From CAZYZQ01 sp964652075 (GTDB lineage Bacteria > Bacillota > Clostridia > Oscillospirales > Oscillospiraceae): a DNA stretch of 21,748 bases. Under the pieces are notes generated by a model. It was not told the origin of the DNA. It searched no databases and saw nothing but the letters and a program-made list of their open reading frames with translations. The translations under genes were made by a program, and so were the position numbers. Positions within the stretch are counted from its first letter, which is position 1, and each line of letters opens with the position of its first letter. Positions 7,413 to 14,014 of this stretch are shown piece after piece. The stretch is taken from NCBI GenBank assembly GCA_964652075.1, contig CAZYZQ010000030.1, positions 1-21,748 of the forward strand. Direction: 5' to 3'.

Positions 7413-8909
7413 ATGAAACAGCTTGAATATGCTGACATTGTTGTCATTGCCTCCGGCCCTTCCGGCCTGGCGGCCGCCATCGCGGCGGCGGAAAAGGGCG
7501 CATCTGTCGCGGTGCTTGAGAAAAACTCCACCGGCGGCGGCGCGGCCAACATGGGCATGGGCCCGCTCGGCATTGAGACGAGCATCCAGAAAAACGATCT
7601 GATCTCCATCCGCAAGGAAGAGGCGTTCAAAAAGTTTATGACCTACACGCACTGGCGCTCCAACGCACGTCTCGTGCGCGAGTACCTGTACAAGTCCGGC
7701 TCCACGATCGAGTGGCTGCTCGACATGGGCGTCGAATTTGAGGGTGCGTTCAAGTACTTCTCGCAGGAAGGCGCGGAGGCCACCTGGCACGTCGTCAAGT
7801 CCGACACGGGTCGCCACGGCGGCGGCGGCGCTGCGACCATGATCCGTATCATGACCGAGCGCGCAACGGAACTGGGCGTGCAGTTCTACTACGAGACCCC
7901 CGGCACGGAGATCATCCAGAACGACGCCGGCGAGGTTGTCGCCGTTGCGGGCGTCGACAAGAACGGTGAGGAAGTCGAGATTGAGTGCGCGGCAGCAGTG
8001 ATCTGCACCGGCGGCTTCGGCTCCAACGCCGAGATGATCAAAGAGCACATCGGCTTCACCTGGGGCCCGGAGCTTCGCTCCTTCCGCGTCCCCGGCTGCG
8101 TGGGCGACGGCATCAAGATGGCTTGGAAGGCCGGCGCCGCCAAGACCGAAATGGCCATTGAGCAGGCCGGCGGCACGATGCTCGACGGCAACTACACCTG
8201 CCTGGCCGTCACGGCCGAGCAGCCGAACCTGTGCGTCAACATTCAGGGTGAGCGCATCATGAACGAGGCGTTCCTCGGCAACTCCACCTTCCGCTCCAAC
8301 ATCTGCTCGACGCAGAAGGGCAAGCACGCCTACTCGATCTTCGATCAGTCGATCATCGACCTGTACATGAAGCAGGGCTTCGACGTCATCAACATGGTCG
8401 GCCGTCAGCTCTTCCCGACCGGCTTCGAGGCGGACGTCGCCTCCGCCGTTGAGACGAAGGACCCCGGCTTTGCCGTCGCCGACTCCATTGAGGAGCTGGC
8501 AGAGAAGGTCGGCTTCGACCCGGTGCAGCTGCGCAAGACCATCGAGGAGTACAACGCCATGTGCGAGACGCACGACAGCCTGTACTTCAAGGATCAGAAG
8601 TTCATGCACCCGATCGTCGGGCCGAAGTACTACTGCGTCACGATGGTCGCAGGCGGCTACGGCACGCTGGGCGGCATCAAGATCAACGACAAGGCCGAGG
8701 TCATCGATCCCGACTTTGCGCCGATCCCCGGCCTGTACGCGGCGGGCACTGACACCTGCACGATCTACGCTGACTCCTACGTCTTCATCCTGCCCGGCAA
8801 CACGATGGGCTACGCGCTGAACTCCGGCCGCATCGCCGGCGAGCACGCGGTGCAGTACGTCACCGATCTCTACGCCCGTCTGGACGCCGAGGAGGCCGCG
8901 GCGGAATAA
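7413..8909 (+). CDS. FAD-dependent oxidoreductase, FAD_binding_2 family, 498 aa
   Basis: The second flavoprotein of the pair, 21 bases after the first, with AAAGGAAC as ribosome site. The FAD motif is VIASGPSGLAAAI (residues 11-23), again with Ala at the first Gly position. A well-kept segment CTGGFGSNAEMIKEHIGF is typical of the flavin-binding domain. The C-terminal FAD motif is IPGLYAAGTDTCTIYADS, followed by SGRIAGEHA. The fumarate-reductase His and Arg motifs are absent (GYGTLGG and YVFILPG). It also has a Gly-rich tract RHGGGGAAT near residue 135, close to a substrate or flavin loop. It lacks a signal peptide, FMN-binding domain and heme motif, so electrons must come from a separate partner, probably the Fe-S proteins encoded downstream. 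Possible roles are an enoate-type double-bond reductase or a dehydrogenase; the sequence does not decide. Confidence 0.85.
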   Translation: MKQLEYADIVVIASGPSGLAAAIAAAEKGASVAVLEKNSTGGGAANMGMGPLGIETSIQKNDLISIRKEEAFKKFMTYTHWRSNARLVREYLYKSGSTIEWLLDMGVEFEGAFKYFSQEGAEATWHVVKSDTGRHGGGGAATMIRIMTERATELGVQFYYETPGTEIIQNDAGEVVAVAGVDKNGEEVEIECAAAVICTGGFGSNAEMIKEHIGFTWGPELRSFRVPGCVGDGIKMAWKAGAAKTEMAIEQAGGTMLDGNYTCLAVTAEQPNLCVNIQGERIMNEAFLGNSTFRSNICSTQKGKHAYSIFDQSIIDLYMKQGFDVINMVGRQLFPTGFEADVASAVETKDPGFAVADSIEELAEKVGFDPVQLRKTIEEYNAMCETHDSLYFKDQKFMHPIVGPKYYCVTMVAGGYGTLGGIKINDKAEVIDPDFAPIPGLYAAGTDTCTIYADSYVFILPGNTMGYALNSGRIAGEHAVQYVTDLYARLDAEEAAAE

Positions 8910-8931
8910 TCGCCTGTTCCCCAATATCCCC

Positions 8932-8964
8932 AGCGGGAGCGCGCACGCTGCGCGTTCCCGCTTT
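8932..8964 (+). terminator. Hairpin between the flavoprotein pair and the Fe-S fusion gene; weak or partial terminator
   Basis: A 14-bp stem (8932-8945 with 8949-8962) contains one G-T pair and has the 3-base loop CGC. It is followed by only TTT and then mixed sequence, so full termination is doubtful. It may trim expression of the downstream genes or stabilise the upstream mRNA. A second small stem, TCCGGG/CCCGGA, lies at 9022-9038, and no clear new promoter was found before the next gene. Confidence 0.45.
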
Positions 8965-9077
8965 CTGAAAACCGGGCACCTCTCCGCCTGCCGGGCGCGG
9001 CGCCCCGCTCCCCCGTACTGATCCGGGCCGCACCCGGAAAAATAAATTGAGAAATGGAAAGAAAAGGAAGTGGAATC

Positions 9078-11138
9078 ATGGGCAATACCGTGAAACTCAC
9101 GATCGACGGCCATGTGTTGGAAGCGGCAGCCGGCACCTCCGTGCTGAACGCAGCGCTGGACGCGGGCATCTACATCCCCCACCTGTGCTACCACCCGAAT
9201 CTGCCCGCCGAGGGCGAGTGCAAGCTCTGCGTGTGCCACATCTCGGGTCACGAGGGCATGACCACCGCCTGCACAACCCCCGTCGAGGATGGCATGGTCG
9301 TCACAACCGACGCGCCCGACCTCAAGGAGGCGCGCTGCCTGTCCGTCGAGCTGATGCTTGCAAACCATCCCGAGGACTGCACGACCTGCACAAAGTACGG
9401 CAACTGTGAATTGCAGTCGATCCGCCAGAAGCTGGGCGTCTCGGACGAGCGCCTGCGCAAGGGCAAGATCAACAACTACTTCTGCGGCGACAACCCGCTC
9501 TACAACCGCGACCTGCGCCGCTGCATCCTCTGCGGCCGCTGCGTGCGTGTCTGCCGCGATGTGCGCGGCGTCGGCGCGCTCGACTTCACGACCGATGAAA
9601 ACGGCGTCGTGTCCGTCATGCCGATCTCCGGCGACGGCTCGATGGCCAACTCCGGCTGCCGTTTCTGCGGCGCCTGCGTCGAGGTCTGCCCGACCGGCGC
9701 GCTGCTCGACAAGCCCGAGCGCATGGAGAAGTACCCGACCAAGGAGCAGGCGCTTGTCCCCTGCCGCGCCGAGTGCCCGATCCACACGGACGTGCCGCGC
9801 TACCTCGCGCTCATCCGCGCGGGCAAGTACGACGAGGCGCTGGAGGTCATCCGCGAGGTCAACCCGTTCCCCGGCTCGCTGGGCCTCATCTGCATGCGCT
9901 TCTGCGAGAAGGCGTGCCGCCGCGGCGACGTCAACTGCGCCGTCAACATTCGCGGCATGAAGTACCTGGCCTATAAGAACGGCGGCAAGACTTGGGAGTC
10001 CCAGGTTGTCACCAAGCCGTCCACCGGCAAGAAGGTTGCCGTCATCGGCGCGGGCCCCGCCGGCCTGACCGCCGCCTACTACTTACAGCTGCAGGGCCAT
10101 CAGGCCACGGTCTTTGAGCGCAACCCGGTCGCGGGCGGCATGCTGGCCGTCGGCATCCCGAAGGAGCGCCTGCCGCAGGAGATCGTCGACGACGAGGTTG
10201 CCGACATCCTCGCCACCGGCGTCAAGATCGAGTACAACAAGAACATCACCGACGCGAAAGCGCTGCTGGCCGACTACGACGCCGTGATCGTCACGGTCGG
10301 CACAAACACCGGCTCCCGTATCCCGATCCCCGGTCACGACTTTGAGGGCGTGTATACGGGCGTCGAGTTCCTGCGCGCCCATGCGCTGCACGAGCCGTGC
10401 CCGATGCCGGAGTCCGTTCTGGTGCTCGGCGGCGGCAACGTGGCCTTCGACGTGGCGAACACCGCCTATCTCGAGGGTGCGAAGACCGTGTACATGGCCT
10501 GCCTCGAAGCCCGCGACGCAATGACCGCGTCTGACGACGAGATCGAGGAGGGCCTCGAGAAGGGCATCCAGCTGCACAACGCCTGCTCCTTCAAGCAGAT
10601 CACGCGCGAAGAAAACGGCCAGCTGACCTTCCACTACAACAAGATCGCCTCCATGAAGAACGAGGGCGGCCGCTTTATCGTCGAGGAGGTGCCGGATTCC
10701 GCCGGCTCCATCACCGCCGACGCCATCATCTTCGCAACCGGCCAGCACTCCGGTTTGAACGCGGAATTCGGCGTCGAGCTGGGACGCGGCAACCGCGTGG
10801 CCACGAACAACGCCATGACGAGCGTGCCCGGCATCTTTGCCGCGGGCGACTGTGTCACCGGCACGGCCTCCGTTGTCGGCGCGATCGCGGGCGGCCGCGA
10901 GGCGGCAGTCCACTGCGACATCTTCCTCGGCGGCGACGGCCAGATCCTGCGTCCGCTCGCACCGGAGACCGAGTACGACCCGCATATCGGCAAGTACGAG
11001 GATTTCGCAGAGCTGATGCGCTTTGAGAACATGGACGACGCGCAGGCGGCCAAGGAGGCCGAGCGCTGCATGCAGTGCCATCTGCGTCTCAACATTGAGC
11101 GCGTACCGTTCTGGAATGAATACCAGATTCAGGAATAA
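9078..11138 (+). CDS. NuoG-like Fe-S / GltD-like NAD(P)H oxidoreductase fusion
   Basis: A 686-residue multi-cofactor protein. In order, it has a [2Fe-2S] domain with Cys37, 48, 51 and 65; a NuoG-type His-Cys3 [4Fe-4S] site (His97, Cys101, 104, 110 in HPEDCTTCTKYGNC); and two ferredoxin clusters (Cys149/152/155/159 and Cys194/197/200/204). A dihydropyrimidine dehydrogenase/GltD-type helical Fe-S domain with CRAECPIHTDVPRY follows from about 229. An FAD Rossmann motif VAVIGAGPAGLTAA lies near 320, an NAD(P) motif VLVLGGGNVAFDVA near 447, and the final FAD motif GIFAAGDC near 590. Related modules take electrons from NAD(P)H and pass them to ferredoxin-type partners (Nfn, GltD, NuoG and HydA families). 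ATG 9078 is chosen because AAGGA lies nine bases before it; the in-frame ATG at 9054 has no such site. It is probably the electron-input subunit of the cluster. Confidence 0.88.
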   Translation: MGNTVKLTIDGHVLEAAAGTSVLNAALDAGIYIPHLCYHPNLPAEGECKLCVCHISGHEGMTTACTTPVEDGMVVTTDAPDLKEARCLSVELMLANHPEDCTTCTKYGNCELQSIRQKLGVSDERLRKGKINNYFCGDNPLYNRDLRRCILCGRCVRVCRDVRGVGALDFTTDENGVVSVMPISGDGSMANSGCRFCGACVEVCPTGALLDKPERMEKYPTKEQALVPCRAECPIHTDVPRYLALIRAGKYDEALEVIREVNPFPGSLGLICMRFCEKACRRGDVNCAVNIRGMKYLAYKNGGKTWESQVVTKPSTGKKVAVIGAGPAGLTAAYYLQLQGHQATVFERNPVAGGMLAVGIPKERLPQEIVDDEVADILATGVKIEYNKNITDAKALLADYDAVIVTVGTNTGSRIPIPGHDFEGVYTGVEFLRAHALHEPCPMPESVLVLGGGNVAFDVANTAYLEGAKTVYMACLEARDAMTASDDEIEEGLEKGIQLHNACSFKQITREENGQLTFHYNKIASMKNEGGRFIVEEVPDSAGSITADAIIFATGQHSGLNAEFGVELGRGNRVATNNAMTSVPGIFAAGDCVTGTASVVGAIAGGREAAVHCDIFLGGDGQILRPLAPETEYDPHIGKYEDFAELMRFENMDDAQAAKEAERCMQCHLRLNIERVPFWNEYQIQE

Positions 11139-11150
11139 GGAGGAATCGAC

Positions 11151-11840
11151 ATGAAGTGTTCCAAAACGCTGGCAGATGCGAAAATCACTGCCTTCACCGG
11201 CGGCGACGGCGTGTGCGTCGTCGACTGGGCTTTGAAAACTGCGCGGGCGATTCGCGCTTCCTCCTGCGGTCAGGGCGTGTTCTGCCGCGGCGGTGTCCAG
11301 CAGCTCGACCTGATTATCACCGATATTGCCTCCGGCCTCGGCCGTGAAAACGACCTCGACCTGCTGCGCGAGATTGCAGGCGCGATGGTGCAGTTTGCCG
11401 ACTGCGAGCTGAGCCGCGAGGGCGCGCGCATGATTCTGGACAGCATCGCAAACTTTGAGTCCGACTGGGTCATGCACATCAAGCGCAAGAAGTGCCGCAC
11501 GCTGCGTTGCAACAAGCTCGTCCGCTTCTACCTCGATCCCGTGACCTGCCACGGCTGCGGCAAGTGCCGCATCCAGCTGCCCGCCATCTGCGCCGTCGGC
11601 GCCGTGCTCGGCAGCGAGGGCGAGATCCATATCATCGATCCCGACAAGTGCGTCCGCTGCGGCAATTGCGAGGCGGACTGCGCGGCGGTCAAGCGCGTCG
11701 ACCCGAAGGGTGTTGCGCCGAAGGTGCCGGAGAAGCCGGTGCCGGTTGGCAGCTTCTCGGCCGGTCCCGCGGCCGGTTCCGGTCTCGGCGGCGGCCGTCC
11801 GACGGGCCTTGGCGGCGGCGCACGCCGCGGCCGCCGGTAA
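11151..11840 (+). CDS. NuoF-type C-terminal Fe-S domain fused to a 2x[4Fe-4S] ferredoxin domain
   Basis: A 229-residue protein 12 bases after the fusion gene, with AAGGAGG as ribosome site. Residues 37-115 match the cluster-binding end of NuoF/HydB. The family motif is S-C-G-x-C-x-x-C followed 40 residues later by Cys, and here Cys39, Cys45 and Cys85 sit at exactly those places while the middle ligand is Gly42. The FMN and NADH domains of NuoF are absent. A ferredoxin-like domain follows with Cys133/136/139/147 (a widened last spacing) and Cys167/170/173/177. The tail from about residue 195 is rich in Pro, Gly and Arg. The likely role is an electron relay docking onto the upstream NuoG/GltD-like protein. 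A one-ligand-short cluster could be [3Fe-4S], have a non-Cys ligand, or be lost. Confidence 0.78.
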   Translation: MKCSKTLADAKITAFTGGDGVCVVDWALKTARAIRASSCGQGVFCRGGVQQLDLIITDIASGLGRENDLDLLREIAGAMVQFADCELSREGARMILDSIANFESDWVMHIKRKKCRTLRCNKLVRFYLDPVTCHGCGKCRIQLPAICAVGAVLGSEGEIHIIDPDKCVRCGNCEADCAAVKRVDPKGVAPKVPEKPVPVGSFSAGPAAGSGLGGGRPTGLGGGARRGRR

Positions 11841-11902
11841 TTGGGCTGTTTCAACAAAAACCGACCGCTGAATTTTGTGGAAAAACACCCCTGCGATTAG
11901 CA

Positions 11903-11931
11903 TAGACAAACCGCGCTCTATTTGATATACT
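11903..11931 (+). promoter_or_regulatory. SigA promoter of the paired Fe-S flavoprotein genes
   Basis: TAGACA (11903-11908), a 17-base spacer, and TATACT (11926-11931); each box differs from consensus by one base. It sits in the 172-base gap after the ferredoxin-like gene, so the last two genes of the cluster can be transcribed separately from the operon promoter. Confidence 0.75.
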
Positions 11932-11951
11932 GGATTTAGTAAAATGAGCTT

Positions 11952-11985
11952 CCAAATATGGCCGCCGCACGGCGGCCATATTTGG
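11952..11985 (+). promoter_or_regulatory. Perfect 15-bp leader hairpin upstream of the first Isf-like gene
   Basis: CCAAATATGGCCGCC (11952-11966) and its exact reverse complement (11971-11985) enclose the loop GCAC. It begins about 14 bases after the expected transcription start and ends 12 bases before the AAAGGAGG ribosome site. No T-run follows, so it is not a normal terminator. It may be a 5' mRNA stabiliser, a regulator-binding palindrome, or a structure controlling ribosome access. Confidence 0.75.
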
Positions 11986-12012
11986 CGTCAGGCACTTAAA
12001 GGAGGAAGTTAC

Positions 12013-12885
12013 ATGAAGAAAATTCTCGCTTTGAACTTCGGCCGCCCCAAGCAGACCTGCGATATGTTCCTGAACAACGCAGTGGAATCCGCCCGGGCTG
12101 CCGGCGCGGAGGTCGAAGTCATTCAGATGATGACCAAGAAGATCGGCCGCTGCCGCGGCTGCGGCGCCTGCTCCGGCGGCTTCAAGGCCGGCAAGTTCAA
12201 CACCCCGGTCTGCATCTTCAAGGACGATTTTCAGGAAATTCTGGAAAAGTGGCTCGATGCGGACGGCGTGATCATCGCCTCCCCGGTCTATGTCCTCGCG
12301 CCCTGCGGCCAGTTCTTCGATTTCTTCCATCGTCTCGGGCCGGCCTGCGACCGCGCCGTCGCAACGCACCGCGACCAGCAGCGTAAGGCCGCCGGCCAGC
12401 CGGATATCGACCAGCGCCTGCTCAAGCAGCGCTATGCCGTCTTCATCTCCGTCGGCGGCTGCCCGTGGCACCACTGGGTCTCCTACGGCCTGCCGGCCAT
12501 GCATGTCGGCGCGTTCTCGCAGACCATTAAGGTCGTCGCAGGTGTTGATATCCATGCCTACTACAAGAGCCCCGAGCGCAAGGAGATGTTCGCGGTGCAG
12601 TGCACCGAGGCGGGCAAGGCGCTTGTCGAGTCCATCGGCGTCGATCCGGCGCAGGTCGCCTATCTCGGTGATCCGGGCTACTGCCCGACCTGCCACGGCC
12701 GCACCTTCACGGTCATCCCCGGCACGACCAAGCTGGAATGCCCGGTCTGCGGCATCACGGGTGACCTGAGCATTGTCGGCGACGAGGTCAAGATTGCCTT
12801 TACGCAGGAAGCAATCGAGCACTCCCGGATGCTCTTCGGCGGCATCGAGGATCACTACATCGAGCTTCACAGCGACGAACTGTAA
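12013..12885 (+). CDS. Flavodoxin-fold iron-sulfur flavoprotein (Isf/NADPH-dependent FMN reductase-like) with zinc-ribbon-like tail, copy 1
   Basis: A 290-residue cytoplasmic protein. The N-terminus MKKILALNFGRPKQT is the first strand and FMN-phosphate-loop region of the flavodoxin-like NADPH-dependent FMN reductase fold. Cys47, Cys50, Cys53 and Cys67 form a CX2CX2CX13C motif in the place used for the [4Fe-4S] cluster of archaeal and clostridial Isf proteins. It is followed by the family tract KDDFQEILEKWLDADGVIIASPVY. The C-terminus carries CPTCH (Cys224, 227) and CPVCG (Cys243, 246), a zinc-ribbon or rubredoxin-like module absent from plain Isf proteins. ATG 12013 is chosen for the AAAGGAGG site and for alignment with the paralogue; the frame extends upstream to 11944 through the hairpin, which I reject. 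It is probably a one-electron carrier for the cluster. Confidence 0.82.
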   Translation: MKKILALNFGRPKQTCDMFLNNAVESARAAGAEVEVIQMMTKKIGRCRGCGACSGGFKAGKFNTPVCIFKDDFQEILEKWLDADGVIIASPVYVLAPCGQFFDFFHRLGPACDRAVATHRDQQRKAAGQPDIDQRLLKQRYAVFISVGGCPWHHWVSYGLPAMHVGAFSQTIKVVAGVDIHAYYKSPERKEMFAVQCTEAGKALVESIGVDPAQVAYLGDPGYCPTCHGRTFTVIPGTTKLECPVCGITGDLSIVGDEVKIAFTQEAIEHSRMLFGGIEDHYIELHSDEL

Positions 12886-12899
12886 AGGAGGAGACTGCA

Positions 12900-13832
12900 A
12901 TGAAAGTATTAGGTTTGAACTTCGGCCGTGCAAAGGGCGGCGTGGGCCGCGCTTTTCTGGAGCAGGCCATCGCGGGCGCGCAGGAAATGGGCGCCGAAAC
13001 CCAGATCATCGACATGGTGAATCTGACCATCGGCCGCTGCATCGGCTGCGGCAAGTGCTCCTCCTCCAGCCGCAATGACGGCGCTCCCTGTGTGGAGTGC
13101 GTCATCAAGGACGATTTCCAGATGGTCCGCGACGCGATCTATGAGTCCGACGGCATCATCGCCTACTGCCCGGTCTACTGCATCAGCCCGGTCGGCCAGT
13201 ACAAGAACCTCGTCGACCGCCTCGGCCCGGCCAACGACTTCGGCCAGACCATGAAGGAGCACATGAAGCGCCGCTCCCTGACCGCTGACCCGAAGAACCC
13301 CGGCATGCTGGCCCCGCACGATCAGGTTGACATGGTTCCGTTCGACAAGCGGAACTTCAAGCACCGCTCCATCGGCTACATTTCCCTCGGCGGCGCGAAG
13401 GATCATCATTGGGTCTCCCTCGGCATTCCGCTGATGAAGACGCTGGGCTTCCCGATCGGCGCGACGTTCGTCGACTACTGCGACTTCCACGGCATGGGCA
13501 AGATCTTCGGTGAGCCGGGCTACAAGGAGAAGATGTACGACCGCGCCAAGGAGCTGGGCAAGAATGTGGCGGAGTTCGCGAACAAGCATCCGCTGCAGAT
13601 CCAGTACCGCGGCGATCCCGGCATCTGCCCGATGTGCCACAGCAAAATGGTGCAGTTCCGCAACGGTACCACTGTCGATTGCCCGGACTGCGGCATTGAA
13701 GGCAAAATCTCCATCGAGAACGGCGAGATCGTCGTCAACTATCCCGTCGAGAACTGGGATTACTCCCGCTACACGATGGGCGGCCTTGTCGAGCATTGCA
13801 GCTTCGGCATGATGCAGCCCGCACCGTACTAA
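12900..13832 (+). CDS. Flavodoxin-fold iron-sulfur flavoprotein with zinc-ribbon-like tail, copy 2
   Basis: A 310-residue paralogue, 14 bases after copy 1, with AAAGGAGGA as ribosome site. It opens with MKVLGLNFGRAKGG, the same FMN-loop region. Its cysteine motif has five Cys (47, 50, 53, 64, 67); Cys67 aligns with the fourth ligand of copy 1 and Cys64 is extra. The tract KDDFQMVRDAIYESDGIIAYCPVY follows. A middle insertion (about residues 118-155) is longer than in copy 1 and includes the basic MKRRSL. The C-terminal module has CPMCH (Cys243, 246) and CPDCG (Cys261, 264). The adjacent paralogues share GDPG before the CPxCH knuckle and may form a heterodimer, since Isf and FMN reductase proteins are usually dimers or tetramers. 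That partnership is inference. The gene ends the cluster, before a strong terminator. Confidence 0.82.
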   Translation: MKVLGLNFGRAKGGVGRAFLEQAIAGAQEMGAETQIIDMVNLTIGRCIGCGKCSSSSRNDGAPCVECVIKDDFQMVRDAIYESDGIIAYCPVYCISPVGQYKNLVDRLGPANDFGQTMKEHMKRRSLTADPKNPGMLAPHDQVDMVPFDKRNFKHRSIGYISLGGAKDHHWVSLGIPLMKTLGFPIGATFVDYCDFHGMGKIFGEPGYKEKMYDRAKELGKNVAEFANKHPLQIQYRGDPGICPMCHSKMVQFRNGTTVDCPDCGIEGKISIENGEIVVNYPVENWDYSRYTMGGLVEHCSFGMMQPAPY

Positions 13833-13840
13833 ACCGCAGC

Positions 13841-13873
13841 AAAGGGGCGCCTGCCTGGCAGGCGCCCCTTTTT
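13841..13873 (+). terminator. Rho-independent terminator at the end of the redox cluster
   Basis: AAAGGGGCGCCT pairs with AGGCGCCCCTTT across a short G/C loop, ending in a run of five T. It lies eight bases after the last stop codon. Confidence 0.92.
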
Positions 13874-13951
13874 CCGGCATTTTGCTGTATTGACAGCGGA
13901 AAAATTGTGGAAAAAATGATTGGAATGTCTCTTTTTCTTTCCTCGTTTTTG

Positions 13952-13960
13952 TGCTAGAAT
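13952..13960 (+). promoter_or_regulatory. Extended -10 promoter element of the LTA-synthase-family gene
   Basis: TGCTAGAAT at 13952-13960 provides TG plus TAGAAT and matches the TGCTAGGAT of the two lipoprotein promoters in eight of nine bases. At 17 bases upstream there is only TTTTTC (13932-13937), so the promoter would depend on the extended -10. A TTGACA at 13890-13895 has no good partner. Confidence 0.55.
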
Positions 13961-14014
13961 GGCTGAGAATCAGATATCATCCATGGAAAACAATTCGCCC
14001 AAGGAGGGGAATCG

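Noticed and set aside
9054..9077. Earlier start for the Fe-S/GltD fusion
   Set aside because: No ribosome site precedes 9054, whereas AAGGA lies at a normal distance before ATG 9078. The [2Fe-2S] domain begins just after 9078.
5949..9785. Minus-strand open frame of 1278 codons antisense to the flavoprotein genes
   Set aside because: It is the complement of strongly coding plus-strand genes with clear family motifs. The antisense product is low-complexity (Ala, Val, Asp, Arg, Gly, His), as expected from GC-rich codon use, and matches no family I recognise.
10083..11909. Minus-strand open frame of 608 codons opposite the Fe-S fusion gene
   Set aside because: It has the same shadow composition, with no ribosome site or motif, while the plus strand carries conserved Fe-S and Rossmann motifs.
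11944..12012. N-terminal extension of the first Isf-like protein from ATG 11944
   Set aside because: It would translate through the leader hairpin and has no ribosome site. The paralogue begins at the position matching ATG 12013, which has AAAGGAGG in front.
13890..13920. TTGACA at 13890 as a -35 box for the LTA-synthase-family gene
   Set aside because: No acceptable -10 lies 16-18 bases downstream. The extended -10 at 13952 is a better candidate.
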